Below are positions 53,226-62,739 of a stretch of 64,000 nt of DNA, in pieces (position 1 is the first letter of the stretch; every line of letters starts with the position of its first letter). The notes beneath the pieces were generated by a model. It had not been told where the DNA came from and did not search any database. It saw only the letters and a list, made by a program, of their open reading frames with translations. Made by a program: the position numbers and the translations under genes. This DNA is from Dyadobacter fermentans (lineage in GTDB: Bacteria > Bacteroidota > Bacteroidia > Cytophagales > Spirosomataceae): assembly GCF_019924045.1 (NCBI RefSeq), contig NZ_JAHXBN010000006.1, forward strand, positions 186,001 to 250,000. Direction: 5' to 3'.

Positions 53226-53618
53226 GTGAAGACTGTACGAGTGATTAACCAGGCCATCAGCTTAATGCTTGCCGTCATGTTATTGACGGTGGCGGGAGCG
53301 CGGTCGTGGTCGGATCATACGGATCGGGGCGCTTTTCACGGAGCAAAGACCGAGGCGATCGCCAAAGATCTGGCTAAGAAGGCCAATACGCAATCAGGTC
53401 AGTCGGAACAACCCGAGGTAAGCGCGCTGAATCTGAATGCGGTCATTACGCCCGCCATTTCCTTCGATTTTTATCAATACCTGTATTTTTTACCCCAACC
53501 CGTCTGGCATTTCGTAGCCAAAAAACTGGTCTTCCGGACTGCATTCAGCGAGCCGGTGTACCTGGTTTCTCATTTCCAGCGGGTTTTCGGCCGATTTATC
53601 GTCACCAACGCTCCGTAA
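53226..53618 (+). CDS. Small exported protein of unknown function (about 130 aa)
   Basis: The start is uncertain. A GTG at 53226 giving VKTVRVINQAISLMLAVMLLTVAGARS fits the promoter at 53167-53197, whereas a TTG at 53151 would precede the transcript. The protein has an N-terminal hydrophobic stretch and then no clear domain: KTEAIAKDLAKKANTQSG, a beta-type stretch, and PVWHFVAKKLVFRTAFSEPVYLVSHFQRVFGRFIV. It lies about 125 bases upstream of secDF, on the same strand. I do not recognise it. Confidence 0.5.
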   Translation: MKTVRVINQAISLMLAVMLLTVAGARSWSDHTDRGAFHGAKTEAIAKDLAKKANTQSGQSEQPEVSALNLNAVITPAISFDFYQYLYFLPQPVWHFVAKKLVFRTAFSEPVYLVSHFQRVFGRFIVTNAP

Positions 53619-53743
53619 CGTGCGAGCGGGCCCAGCAGGCCCGCATGTCCGCATTTTCTCAGAAAGCCTGCGCCATTTTGCATTTCCAGCCGGGCTGTTT
53701 TCAGTTGTATTTCAAGGATTTCAATTAAATTTTTCATTTCAAA

Positions 53744-56743
53744 ATGACCAACAAGAACGGGATAATCGCGTTGACGATCGTCATCGCCCTTATTAGCGTC
53801 TATAACCTGTCCTTCACTTTTGTGTCGCGCAATTTCAAAAGCAAGGCAATCGCCTATGCGACCGACGCGAAGGGAGAGGTTGACGTGACCAAAAAACAGC
53901 ATTACATCGACTCGCTGTGGCGTGAAGAGGTATACCTCGGCCACACTTTGCAGGAAGTTACCGAGCGTGAACTCAACCTCGGCCTTGATTTGCAAGGTGG
54001 TATGCACGTGGTATTGGAAGTAGCTCCTGCCGACATCCTTAAAGGAATGGCTGGCGGTAACGCCCGCAGTGCAGCATTCCAGAATGCGTTGAAAAAAGCA
54101 GGTGAAGATAAATCGGCCAATAACAGCACATTTATCAACCGTTTTGTAAGCGCTTATAAAGAAGCTGCTCCGAACACCAGCCTCGCTTCCGTATTCGCTA
54201 CCAGCGCCAACCGCGGCAAGATCAACAGCAACTCGTCGGATTCGGACGTGATCAAAATGCTGAAAACGGAAATCGACGGTTCTATCGACCGTGCATTCCA
54301 GATCACCCAGGCACGTATCGACAAATTCGGGGTAACTAACCCGAACATCCAGCGCCTCCCGGGCCAGAACCGCGTTTTGGTGGAGCTTCCCGGTGTGGAT
54401 AACCCTGAGCGTGTTCGCCGCCTCCTTTCCGGTGCTGCGAAACTGGAATTTGCAGAAGTATACCTGACGCAGGAGCTCGGAGCCGGCCTCGAAGGCCTGG
54501 GCCGTTACCTGACCCAGCAGGCTGAAATCGAAAAAGCTGCTAAGAAAACTGCCGCACAGGGAGGTGCCGCAACTGCTGCTGCAACTGCTTCTACCGATAC
54601 TACCAAAAAATCAACTGAGGGCGGCCTGGCTGCGCAGTTGGAGAAAAAAGCAGATTCTACTGCAACTGACTCGGCTGCATTGGCGGCTCAAAGCGCTGCA
54701 TTGACCAGCCTGTTCGTACCGATGCCACAAGGCCTTGGTGTATACCTGAAAGACACTGCGCGTGCCAGCGAAATCCTGCGCCGCCCGGAAGTACGCTCGC
54801 TTTTCCCTTCGGATCTCGTGTTCATGTGGGACCGCAAAGGAACAGAAGCAGGCGGTAACCAGCTGATTTTGCCTTTGTATTTCATTAAGAAAACCAATGG
54901 CGAAGCAGCTATGGAAGGTGATGTGATCGTGAATGCAAACCATGATTACGACGACCGCGGCCGTCCGGAAGTAACCATGCAGATGAACGGTGAAGGTGCC
55001 CGCAAATGGCGCTCACTGACTGCCCGCAGCGTAGGCCGCCCGGTTGCGATCATCATCGACGGCCTGGTTTACACAGCTCCTACCGTACAAGGCGAGATTC
55101 CTAACGGTAACTCGTCCATCACCGGTAGCTTCACAGTGGAAGAGACCAAGGATATGGCAAACGTATTGAAAGCAGGTAAACTGCCTGCTCCTACACACAT
55201 CGTGGAAGAAGCGGTCGTAGGTTCTTCTCTTGGTGCTGAGGCAATCAACGACGGTTTGTGGTCTTCGGCCGTAGGTCTTTTGATCGTACTCGTATTCATG
55301 GTGGCTTACTACAACCAGGCTGGCTGGATTGCCGACATTGCACTTTTGATCAACTTGTTCTTCCTGCTAGGTGTAATGGCTTCTCTCGGAGCTGTACTGA
55401 CGCTCTCGGGTATCGCGGGTATCGTGCTATCGATCGGTATGGCGGTGGATGCCAACGTACTGATTTACGAAAGTATCAAGGCCGAGCTGGCGGAAGGAAA
55501 GCCATTTGCGCAATCGATCCGTGACGGTTTCAAACACTCTCTCACAGCGATCATTGACTCCAACGTTACAACGCTTTTGACCGGTATCATCCTTTACACA
55601 TTCGGTACAGGTCTGGTATTGGGTTTTGCAACAACCCTCGTTTTGGGTCTTTTGACTTCCCTCTTCAGTGCGATCTTCATTACCCGCCTGTTGCTTGAAC
55701 AAAAGCTCAAAAACGGTAAAACTTTTGCGTTCACCAATACGCTGACCAAAAGCTGGTTCCAGGATAACCACTTCGACTTCGTTTCGCAACGCCGTCGTTT
55801 CTACATCATTTCATCGATCATCATCGCGATTGGTGTGGGTTCATTCATCTTTAAAGGTTTCGGTCTGGGTATCGACTTCAAAGGTGGCCGCTCTTATGTA
55901 ATTCGTTTTGAAAACAATGTGGATGCGGATGCGCTTCGTACCAACATGGACGAAGTACTCGGTTCTACTACCGAAGTGAAAACTTTCGGAGGACAGGATC
56001 AGGTGAAAGTTACGACTCCTTACCTCATCGAAGACGTTACGCCGGAAGCTGATCAGAAAGCGGAAGCGAAAATCCTGGAAGCAACCAAGAAAATTGCCAA
56101 CAACCCTGCCAAGATCGTCAGCTCGAACAAGGTTGGACCTACTATGGCGAAAGACACCCTTTGGAGCGCGGTATACGCGGTATTGCTTGCATTGGCGGCC
56201 AACTTCGTGTATATCCTCATCCGATTCAAGCGCGTAGCGTTCTCGTACGGTGCGGTATTCTCTCTCGCGCATGACGTGGTGATTATCCTCGCGATCTTCT
56301 CGTTGTTCAACGGCTGGTTGCCATGGTCACTCGATATCGACCAGGCATTCATCGGTGCGATCCTGACCATGATCGGTTACTCGATGAACGATACCGTCGT
56401 AATTTACGACCGTATCCGTGATTACCTCGCCGACGAAAAGTCACGCGGACAAAACCTCTCGACCGTTATCAACAACGCGTTGAACAGTACTTTGAGCCGT
56501 ACGGCGGTAACCGGTATCTCGGTGATCCTCGTGTTGATCGTTCTGATGATCTTTGGTGGAGCGGTTATCCGCGGATTTACCTTCTGTATGTTGCTCGGGG
56601 TAATCGTGGGTACTTATTCTTCACTCTTCGTAGCGGCACCTATCGTGGTTGACCTGCTGCAACGTTCGAAGAAGAATGAGCCTGCGCCGGCAGTAGTGGC
56701 AGACGCTACGGCGGCAGCGGCAACCAAAAAAGCAAAGGCCTAA
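53744..56743 (+). CDS. secDF: Protein translocase subunit SecDF (fused)
   Basis: SecD and SecF, which help export through SecYEG using the proton gradient, are joined in one 999-residue protein. The SecD part has LNLGLDLQGGMHVVLEV (about residues 77-93) and its six membrane helices near 500-660. The SecF part starts near residue 690 with LGIDFKGGRSYVIRF and MGYSMNDTVVIYDRI. The SecD periplasmic region contains a low-complexity insert rich in Ala, Thr and Lys (about 265-320). A terminator follows. The gene follows the small exported protein gene by 125 bases; a promoter-like AATTAAATTTTT lies just before the start. Confidence 0.97.
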   Translation: MTNKNGIIALTIVIALISVYNLSFTFVSRNFKSKAIAYATDAKGEVDVTKKQHYIDSLWREEVYLGHTLQEVTERELNLGLDLQGGMHVVLEVAPADILKGMAGGNARSAAFQNALKKAGEDKSANNSTFINRFVSAYKEAAPNTSLASVFATSANRGKINSNSSDSDVIKMLKTEIDGSIDRAFQITQARIDKFGVTNPNIQRLPGQNRVLVELPGVDNPERVRRLLSGAAKLEFAEVYLTQELGAGLEGLGRYLTQQAEIEKAAKKTAAQGGAATAAATASTDTTKKSTEGGLAAQLEKKADSTATDSAALAAQSAALTSLFVPMPQGLGVYLKDTARASEILRRPEVRSLFPSDLVFMWDRKGTEAGGNQLILPLYFIKKTNGEAAMEGDVIVNANHDYDDRGRPEVTMQMNGEGARKWRSLTARSVGRPVAIIIDGLVYTAPTVQGEIPNGNSSITGSFTVEETKDMANVLKAGKLPAPTHIVEEAVVGSSLGAEAINDGLWSSAVGLLIVLVFMVAYYNQAGWIADIALLINLFFLLGVMASLGAVLTLSGIAGIVLSIGMAVDANVLIYESIKAELAEGKPFAQSIRDGFKHSLTAIIDSNVTTLLTGIILYTFGTGLVLGFATTLVLGLLTSLFSAIFITRLLLEQKLKNGKTFAFTNTLTKSWFQDNHFDFVSQRRRFYIISSIIIAIGVGSFIFKGFGLGIDFKGGRSYVIRFENNVDADALRTNMDEVLGSTTEVKTFGGQDQVKVTTPYLIEDVTPEADQKAEAKILEATKKIANNPAKIVSSNKVGPTMAKDTLWSAVYAVLLALAANFVYILIRFKRVAFSYGAVFSLAHDVVIILAIFSLFNGWLPWSLDIDQAFIGAILTMIGYSMNDTVVIYDRIRDYLADEKSRGQNLSTVINNALNSTLSRTAVTGISVILVLIVLMIFGGAVIRGFTFCMLLGVIVGTYSSLFVAAPIVVDLLQRSKKNEPAPAVVADATAAAATKKAKA

Positions 56744-56757
56744 AATAAAAGAATAAA

Positions 56758-56784
56758 AGAGGGTAAGTATTGCACTTACCCTCT
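56758..56784 (+). terminator. Rho-independent terminator after secDF
   Basis: AGAGGGTAAGT and ACTTACCCTCT form an 11-bp perfect stem with a 5-base loop, followed by TTTTTCTTT. Confidence 0.9.
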
Positions 56785-56866
56785 TTTTCTTTGGTGTCTA
56801 TACGTAGTTAGCAAATTTTCTTTTAGCTTTATCAGACCATCATTTCTACAACAACGAACCTAATAT

Positions 56867-58516
56867 ATGGCAAGTCAACTCTGGATTAAAAAACCACTTG
56901 AAAAACTATTACACGAATCTACCGGAGAAGGTAACCAGCTGAAACGCACGCTGGGCCCGGGAAGCCTTGTGGCACTGGGAATCGGAGCGATCATCGGCGC
57001 GGGTCTATTCTCCATCACGGGTGGAGCGGCTGCCAACCAGGCCGGCCCTGCTATCACCATCTCCTTTATCGTAGCGGCATTGGGCTGTGCATTTGCCGGT
57101 CTTTGTTATGCCGAATTCGCTTCCATGATCCCGGTTGCGGGTAGTGCCTACACCTATTCCTATGCCACCATGGGCGAGTTCATCGCATGGATCATCGGCT
57201 GGGACCTTGTATTGGAATATGCAGTAGGTGCCGCCACGGTAAGTATCAGCTGGAGCCGGTATTTAGTCAAGTTCTGCGAGGGGTTTGACGTCCATTTACC
57301 CGCGGCACTCACAGTAGGCCCGTGGGACGGCGGTGTGATCAACCTCCCCGCTATTTTCATCGTAATCCTGATGAGCTTGCTGCTCATGAAAGGAACCCAG
57401 GAAAGTGCATTGGTGAACGGTATCATCGTAGGCTTAAAAGTAGCTGTTGTGATCATCTTCATCGTCCTGGGCTGGAAATACATCAACGAATCTAACTACG
57501 TACCTTATATCCCCGACAACACGGGCAAATTCGGTGAATACGGTTTCAGCGGGATCATACGTGCCGCGGCGATCGTGTTCTTTGCCTACATTGGTTTCGA
57601 CGCTGTAAGTACTGCGGCGCAGGAGGCCAAAAACCCTAAGAAAGACATGCCGATCGGTATTCTCGGCTCACTGGTGATCTGCACCATTCTATATATTCTT
57701 TTTGCTCACGTAATGACCGGTGTAACCAACTACACCACATTCAAAGGTCAGGACGGTATCGCGCCGGTTGCAGTAGCGATCGAATCCATGGGTACACCTG
57801 ATGCCAGCGGTGCTATCCACCCCGATTATCCGTGGTTGAACCGCGCGATCATCGTGGCGATCCTCGCGGGTTATGCTTCGGTGATCCTGGTAATGCTTTT
57901 GGGCCAGAGCCGCGTATTTTTCAGCATGAGTAAAGACGGATTGCTGCCACGCGTATTCTCAGCGGTGCATCCTAAATTCCAAACGCCGGTGAAGAACAAC
58001 ACCATGTTCCTGGTCTTCGTGAGCCTTTTCGCGGCATTCGTACCTGCGCGTGTCGTAGGTGAAATGACCAGTATCGGTACATTGTTTGCGTTTATCCTCG
58101 TTTGTATCGGTATCATCGTAATGCGCAAGCAAATGCCGGACGCACCGCGTGCATTCAAAACACCGCTGGTGCCATTGGTGCCGATCCTCGGTGTGGCCAC
58201 CTGTTTCTTCATGATGGCGTTCCTCCCACTCGATACCTGGATCCGTCTGTTCGTGTGGATGATTATCGGTTTCGATGTGTATTTGTATTATGGTATTAAA
58301 AACAGCTTCCTGTCGAACAAGCTCCCAGCTTCCATTGTGGCTGGTGGCAAAACCGTTGGAATCGTGGGAATCGTGCTGGCTGTACTGCTGGCCGCGATAG
58401 CCTATTTCCACCACGTACAAACCGACGGTACCGACACCGGCATTTACTACTTCTCGCTAATCTTTGCCGCAATTCACCTTGTGACTTTCGGTATGACGCA
58501 GACCAAGAAGGCGTAA
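56867..58516 (+). CDS. APC-family amino acid permease
   Basis: The 549-residue inner-membrane protein has about 12 or more membrane helices. The APC signature at helix 1 is SLVALGIGAIIGAGLFSITGGAAANQAGPAITISFIVAAL, followed by GLCYAEFASMIPVAGSAYTYSYATMGEFIAWIIGWDLVLEY. FFAYIGFDAVSTAAQEAKNPKKDMPIGI corresponds to helix 6. The N-terminus QLWIKKPLEKLLHESTGEGNQLKRTLG is typical of cationic amino acid transporter-like members. The substrate (basic or other amino acids) is not certain. It is followed by a bidirectional terminator. Confidence 0.92.
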   Translation: MASQLWIKKPLEKLLHESTGEGNQLKRTLGPGSLVALGIGAIIGAGLFSITGGAAANQAGPAITISFIVAALGCAFAGLCYAEFASMIPVAGSAYTYSYATMGEFIAWIIGWDLVLEYAVGAATVSISWSRYLVKFCEGFDVHLPAALTVGPWDGGVINLPAIFIVILMSLLLMKGTQESALVNGIIVGLKVAVVIIFIVLGWKYINESNYVPYIPDNTGKFGEYGFSGIIRAAAIVFFAYIGFDAVSTAAQEAKNPKKDMPIGILGSLVICTILYILFAHVMTGVTNYTTFKGQDGIAPVAVAIESMGTPDASGAIHPDYPWLNRAIIVAILAGYASVILVMLLGQSRVFFSMSKDGLLPRVFSAVHPKFQTPVKNNTMFLVFVSLFAAFVPARVVGEMTSIGTLFAFILVCIGIIVMRKQMPDAPRAFKTPLVPLVPILGVATCFFMMAFLPLDTWIRLFVWMIIGFDVYLYYGIKNSFLSNKLPASIVAGGKTVGIVGIVLAVLLAAIAYFHHVQTDGTDTGIYYFSLIFAAIHLVTFGMTQTKKA

Positions 58517-58562
58517 TTAGAAGGGGAAAAGGGAGGAAGGACAAAAGAAAATGTATCAAAAC

Positions 58563-58599
58563 AATAACAGGCCATTCCGTTGCGGGATGGCCTATTATT
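58563..58599. terminator. Bidirectional terminator between the permease and LhgO genes
   Basis: AATAACAGGCCATTCCG and GGGATGGCCTATTATT form a long stem with few mismatches, with an AT-rich base on each side. It serves both convergent genes. Confidence 0.8.
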
Positions 58600-58617
58600 G
58601 TTTATAGATAATTAATA

Positions 58618-59817
58618 TTAAAACCTCGACAGCACTTTTTCGGAAACCGTCTGTCCGATGGAAAGCGATGACGTGGCAGCAGGCGAAGGCGCATTGCAGA
58701 CGTTAATGGCCGTTTTGTTTTCGATAATGGAGAAATCATCCAGCAACCCGCCGTCGTAGTCGCATGCCTGCGCGCGGACGCCAGAGCCGCCGGGAATAAG
58801 GTCGTCGCTCTGGATTTCGGGGATAAGGCCTTGCAATGCTTTGGTGAATGCGGCTTTGGAGAACGAGCGGTAATACTCCCCCAGGCCGGTGCGCCAGTAC
58901 TTCATCACCACTTTCTGGAAACCCGGCCATGAGAGCGATTCGAGCATTTCCGTCACATTAATGTCCAGCTTCTTGTAACCTTCCCTCTTGAATGCAAACA
59001 CTGCATTCGGCCCGGCTTCTATACCGCCCTCGATCATACGCGTGAAATGCACGCCCAGGAACGGGAAATTGGGATCGGGAACCGGATAAATGAGGTTTTT
59101 GACCAGGTAATGCTTCTCCGGGCGGATCTTGTAATATTCCCCGCGGAACGGGATAATGCGGACGTTGATATTCTCGGGCTGCGTAAGCTGAGCCACCTTA
59201 TCCGAATACAACCCGGCGCAGTTTACGACGAGTTTGGTTTCAAATACTTTCCCGGTAGCGGTTACCACTTCCGAGTGCGTATTGCGGTTTTTCACGTCGG
59301 TCACCTTTTCGCCGAAACGTACTTCGCCGTCCAGTTTCCGGAAACTCTCCGCGTATTTTTCACAAACCGTTTTATAGTCGATAATGCCGGTGTAGGGAAC
59401 CCAAATGCCTTCGAGCCCCTTCACATGCGGCTCGATTTCCCTCATTTCGCCTTCCGAGATCATGCGGTTCCGGGTTAACCCGTTCTGGTTTCCCCGCTCG
59501 AAGAGGTTACGCAGCAATGGACGCTGCTCCTCGGTAGTGGCTACCACTATTTTTCCGCACAAATCATATGCAACACCTTCCTTCTCGCAGAAATCAATGA
59601 GCATCTGGTAGCCTCGTATGCAGTTCGTTGCCTTCAAACTTCCCGGTTTGTAATACAATCCCGAGTGGATCACGCCGCTGTTGTGGCCTGTCTGATGCCT
59701 GGCTACTTCATTTTCCTTTTCGAGCAGCAGCACTTTCAATGCCGGCTTCTGCTCCTTGATACGGAGGGCTGTTGCGAGGCCTACGATGCCGCCGCCTATG
59801 ATGGTAATGTCGTACAT
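58618..59817 (-). CDS. lhgO: L-2-hydroxyglutarate oxidase
   Basis: LhgO oxidises L-2-hydroxyglutarate to 2-oxoglutarate using FAD and is a cytoplasmic or membrane-associated enzyme. The 399-residue protein has the FAD-binding IIGGGIVGLATALRI (residues 6-20), LLEKENEVARHQTGHNSGVIHSGLYYKPGSLKATNC, and VNCAGLYSDKVAQL, all typical. The C-terminal part ends with the second FAD-contact strand INVCNAPSPAATSSLSIGQTV. It follows anmK by 24 bases on the same strand and probably shares its transcript. Confidence 0.93.
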   Translation of the reverse strand: MYDITIIGGGIVGLATALRIKEQKPALKVLLLEKENEVARHQTGHNSGVIHSGLYYKPGSLKATNCIRGYQMLIDFCEKEGVAYDLCGKIVVATTEEQRPLLRNLFERGNQNGLTRNRMISEGEMREIEPHVKGLEGIWVPYTGIIDYKTVCEKYAESFRKLDGEVRFGEKVTDVKNRNTHSEVVTATGKVFETKLVVNCAGLYSDKVAQLTQPENINVRIIPFRGEYYKIRPEKHYLVKNLIYPVPDPNFPFLGVHFTRMIEGGIEAGPNAVFAFKREGYKKLDINVTEMLESLSWPGFQKVVMKYWRTGLGEYYRSFSKAAFTKALQGLIPEIQSDDLIPGGSGVRAQACDYDGGLLDDFSIIENKTAINVCNAPSPAATSSLSIGQTVSEKVLSRF

Positions 59818-59841
59818 ATATTGCTAATACTATTTCCTTAC

Positions 59842-61035
59842 TTAACCGGGGAAGGATATTTTCCCCATCGATACGCCCGGTACACCTTTCTTTTCCCCGA
59901 AATACACCGCCTCGCCCGCTACCGCCTCGTTAGCCAGTACCGCGAACAGTACAGCCTCCTTTGCATCACCGGCTACGCCAAGCTCATCGACCAGACGAAT
60001 ATTTTGCCCCAGTAACCTGTTTATCGCGCCCATCAGCACGGGATTATGTGCGCCGCCGCCGCTCGCATACACTTCAAATACTTCGCCGGGAGGCATGGCG
60101 TTGCGAATCGCCTCCGAGATAGTCTCCGCACTGAACCGGGTTAATGCGGCAATCAAATCTTTCGGTTCGACTGTATTCCGACCCGAAAGCTGCAATGCGT
60201 TCTTCACATAATCGACGCTGAACACTTCAGGACCCGTAGTTTTTGGAAATGGTTGTTCAAAAAACGGCGATTCTTTGAGCGCTTTCAACAATGCTTCATC
60301 GATGGTACCACTTGCAGCAATGCTGCCGCTTTCATCGAAAGGCTTCCCGAAATGCAGGCGTGTAAATGCGTCGATCAATGTATTTCCGGGGCCGGTATCG
60401 GTTGTAAAAACCAATGATGCATCGAGGTTTCCAGGCAGGAATGTGAAGTTGGCGATACCGCCCATATTCAGCAATATCCGGTTCTCCCCTTTTTTGGAAA
60501 ACAGGAAATAATCGCCGTAAACCGCCAGCGGTGCGCCTTCGCCTCCTGCTGCAATGTGTTTTTGCCTGAAATCACTGATCGTAATGATGCCGGTTTTGAC
60601 GGCAATATGGTCGCCGTCGCCGATTTGCAAGGTCGCATTGGGAAAGCCTGCTATACCGTGCTGCTTTTGCGGTGCGTGGAAAACGGTTTGTCCATGGCTG
60701 GCGATCAAATCCACCTCCGAAGCGTCGATACCCCATTCGGCCAGGCATTCGAGGATCATCCGGCCATGTTGCAGTCCGATGAATGGATTGAGCAAAACCA
60801 GTTGCTGAAAATCGATCTGCCTTTTAGCGAAAATCTCGCGCACGGCATTCCTGAAATCCTCTTCATAAGGCACCGTTTTGAAATGCTCGACGCTCAAATG
60901 CGTCTCCGGTCCGCTACCTTTCGCGCGGCAAAGTGCCACATCCAGCCCATCGAGCGAAGTACCCGACATCAGCCCGATAATCCTGCGCGACGGCTTGCGG
61001 CTCAGCGCGTACAGCTTTTCAACGTGTTCTTTCAC
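59842..61035 (-). CDS. anmK: Anhydro-N-acetylmuramic acid kinase
   Basis: AnmK phosphorylates 1,6-anhydro-MurNAc during peptidoglycan recycling. The 397-residue protein has GLMSGTSLDGLDVALCR (about residues 21-37), MGGIANFTFLP, and VFTTDTGPGNTLIDAF; the aspartate in TDTGPGN fits the catalytic base region. Length is normal for the family. The gene precedes lhgO on the same strand and follows a terminator after ricT. The two genes do not share an obvious pathway. Confidence 0.95.
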   Translation of the reverse strand: MKEHVEKLYALSRKPSRRIIGLMSGTSLDGLDVALCRAKGSGPETHLSVEHFKTVPYEEDFRNAVREIFAKRQIDFQQLVLLNPFIGLQHGRMILECLAEWGIDASEVDLIASHGQTVFHAPQKQHGIAGFPNATLQIGDGDHIAVKTGIITISDFRQKHIAAGGEGAPLAVYGDYFLFSKKGENRILLNMGGIANFTFLPGNLDASLVFTTDTGPGNTLIDAFTRLHFGKPFDESGSIAASGTIDEALLKALKESPFFEQPFPKTTGPEVFSVDYVKNALQLSGRNTVEPKDLIAALTRFSAETISEAIRNAMPPGEVFEVYASGGGAHNPVLMGAINRLLGQNIRLVDELGVAGDAKEAVLFAVLANEAVAGEAVYFGEKKGVPGVSMGKISFPG

Positions 61036-61051
61036 AGATGGTATTGCTAAA

Positions 61052-61085
61052 AAACGGGCCAGCCTTTGAATGAGCTGGCCCGTTT
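61052..61085 (-). terminator. Rho-independent terminator after ricT
   Basis: AAACGGGCCAGC and GCTGGCCCGTTT form a 12-bp perfect stem with a 10-base loop and run into TTTTTTAGC on the minus strand. It separates the purD-ricT unit from anmK-lhgO. Confidence 0.92.
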
Positions 61086-61104
61086 GGATTCGTTGGAAAC
61101 GCGG

Positions 61105-62724
61105 TTACCCGTTGTTTTCCGCTGCCGGCGGTGTTCCCTCCGGCTTCGGTCCGCCACCCGAAGGCTTCTGCCCTCTGTTACGGTTTCGGTTGTTCCTGTT
61201 TCCTCCTTCGTTGTTATTTCTGTTACCTCCTTCGTTATTGCCCTTGTTGCGGGGCTCACCGCCGGGGTTACTGTTGTTACCTTTGTTTCTCGGTTCGTTG
61301 CCGGGATTGTTATTGCCCCTATTACGCTGGCCTTCGTTCGGGTTATTACCTCTGTTACGAGGCTCTTCTCCTTGGTTGTTGCCTTTGTTCTGACGTTCCT
61401 CTCCCGGGTTGTTACCGCGGTTCCTGGCCTCGTTCCCCTGGTTATTACCCCGGTTTCGCTGGCCTTGATTCTGGTTATTCCCTTTATTCTGAGGCGCATT
61501 CCCGGTATTTTCCGCAGCAATGCTGTTTCCAGCCTCATTGCCTCCGCTCTCGCCAGCGCTGTTTTCAGGGGCGTTTCCGCGGTTTTTGCCCGAACGGTTC
61601 TTCTTCTTTTTCTTTTTCTTCTGCTCGTCGCTGTACTTCTTGTCAAGGTTTTCCAGGTCGCTATTGAGCTTGCCCGCCAACTTGTCCGCACCTTTTTCAG
61701 GTTCCGGTGTCAGGATTTCGAGCGATTCAGGGATAATATCCTTTTTATTCAACTCAATGATTTCCAAAACCTTGTCGATAGGCACAGGATACCAGTTTGT
61801 GTCCTTATCGAACCCGAACCACATGATTTTCTTGAAGATATCCGTCTTCTGCAAGGTGGCGACCCCCTTTTTGGTCTTCAATGGCGCATCCACCGTCGGG
61901 ATATCCCGCAATGCATCGATGTACGTTTCTAGCTCGTAGTTGAGGCAGCATTTCAGCCTTCCGCATTGGCCCGACAATTTTGCAGGGTTCAATGAAAGGT
62001 TCTGATAACGCGCCGCTGCGGTTGAAATATTCTTGAAATCGGTCAGCCAGGTCGAGCAGCAAAGTTCGCGCCCGCAGGAGCCTAGTCCGCCAAGCCGGCT
62101 CGCTTCCTGCCTGAGGCTGATCTGCCGCATTTCGATCCGCACTTTGAATTCCGAAGCCAGCATTTTGATCAGCTCCCGGAAATCCACCCGCTCTTCCGAC
62201 GAATAGTAGAAAGTCGTTTTGGTATTGTCCGACTGGTATTCCACGTCCGAAAGCTTCATATTGAGCTTCATTTCCCGGATAATCTCGCGCGTACGATAGA
62301 GCGTGGGCATTTCACGCGCCATCGCCTGCGTGAACTTGTCGAGATCTTTTTCCGTCGCAATGCGGTAGATCACGTGCAGGTCGTCGTTGATCTGGACATT
62401 CTTGCGCTTCATTTGAAGGCGCACGAGTTCTCCCTGCAACGATACCGTTCCAATATGCTGGCCGGAAGCCATTTCACACACCACATAGTCGCCTGTGATG
62501 AATTCCAGCTGATTTATATTCCGGAAATATTCCTTTCTGCCTCCTTTGAACTTGACTTCAATTACATCAAAACGCTGTCCCGTCGGCACGTCCATGTGAC
62601 TGAGCCAATCGAACACATTCATTTTATTGCATCCGCCTGTTCCGCAGCTTCCTTTACTTCCACACCCGGCGACGGCCGTACCGTTAGTACCGCAGCCCCC
62701 GGATGAACATGATCCACATCCCAT
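61105..62724 (-). CDS. ricT: PSP1-domain protein (RicT/YaaT-like) with a Cys-rich N-terminus and a long disordered tail
   Basis: RicT-type proteins act with partners in RNA processing in Bacillus; the role in Bacteroidota is less clear. The N-terminus is Cys- and Gly-rich (MGCGSCSSGGCGTNG...CGSKGSCGTGGCNK). The PSP1 core is residues about 50-300: RFDVIEVKFKGGRKEYFRN, VVCEMASGQHIGTVSL, KLSDVEYQSDNTKTTFYYSSEERVDFRELI and LGGLGSCGRELCCSTWL. SGQCGRLKCCLNYE supplies conserved cysteines. From about 375 to 539 a tail of repeated N-R-G-N-N units follows. The start is 15 bases after the purD stop, so it is part of that unit. Confidence 0.85.
   Translation of the reverse strand: MGCGSCSSGGCGTNGTAVAGCGSKGSCGTGGCNKMNVFDWLSHMDVPTGQRFDVIEVKFKGGRKEYFRNINQLEFITGDYVVCEMASGQHIGTVSLQGELVRLQMKRKNVQINDDLHVIYRIATEKDLDKFTQAMAREMPTLYRTREIIREMKLNMKLSDVEYQSDNTKTTFYYSSEERVDFRELIKMLASEFKVRIEMRQISLRQEASRLGGLGSCGRELCCSTWLTDFKNISTAAARYQNLSLNPAKLSGQCGRLKCCLNYELETYIDALRDIPTVDAPLKTKKGVATLQKTDIFKKIMWFGFDKDTNWYPVPIDKVLEIIELNKKDIIPESLEILTPEPEKGADKLAGKLNSDLENLDKKYSDEQKKKKKKKNRSGKNRGNAPENSAGESGGNEAGNSIAAENTGNAPQNKGNNQNQGQRNRGNNQGNEARNRGNNPGEERQNKGNNQGEEPRNRGNNPNEGQRNRGNNNPGNEPRNKGNNSNPGGEPRNKGNNEGGNRNNNEGGNRNNRNRNRGQKPSGGGPKPEGTPPAAENNG
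61180..61600 (-). repeat. In-gene repeats coding the RNRGNN tail of ricT
   Basis: The minus strand codes about ten imperfect copies of a 10-to-12-residue unit (N-P/Q-G-E/N-x-R-N-K/R-G-N-N). This makes the DNA itself repetitive, with frequent TTGTTACC/CCTTTGTT words on the plus strand. Confidence 0.75.
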
Positions 62725-62739
62725 AATTACTCCGCTTCA

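Noticed and set aside
61066..61932. Plus-strand frame that looks like a hydrophobic membrane protein.
   Set aside because: It is antisense to the repetitive tail of ricT; the reversed Asn/Gly/Arg codons yield Val/Leu/Pro-rich translation by chance.
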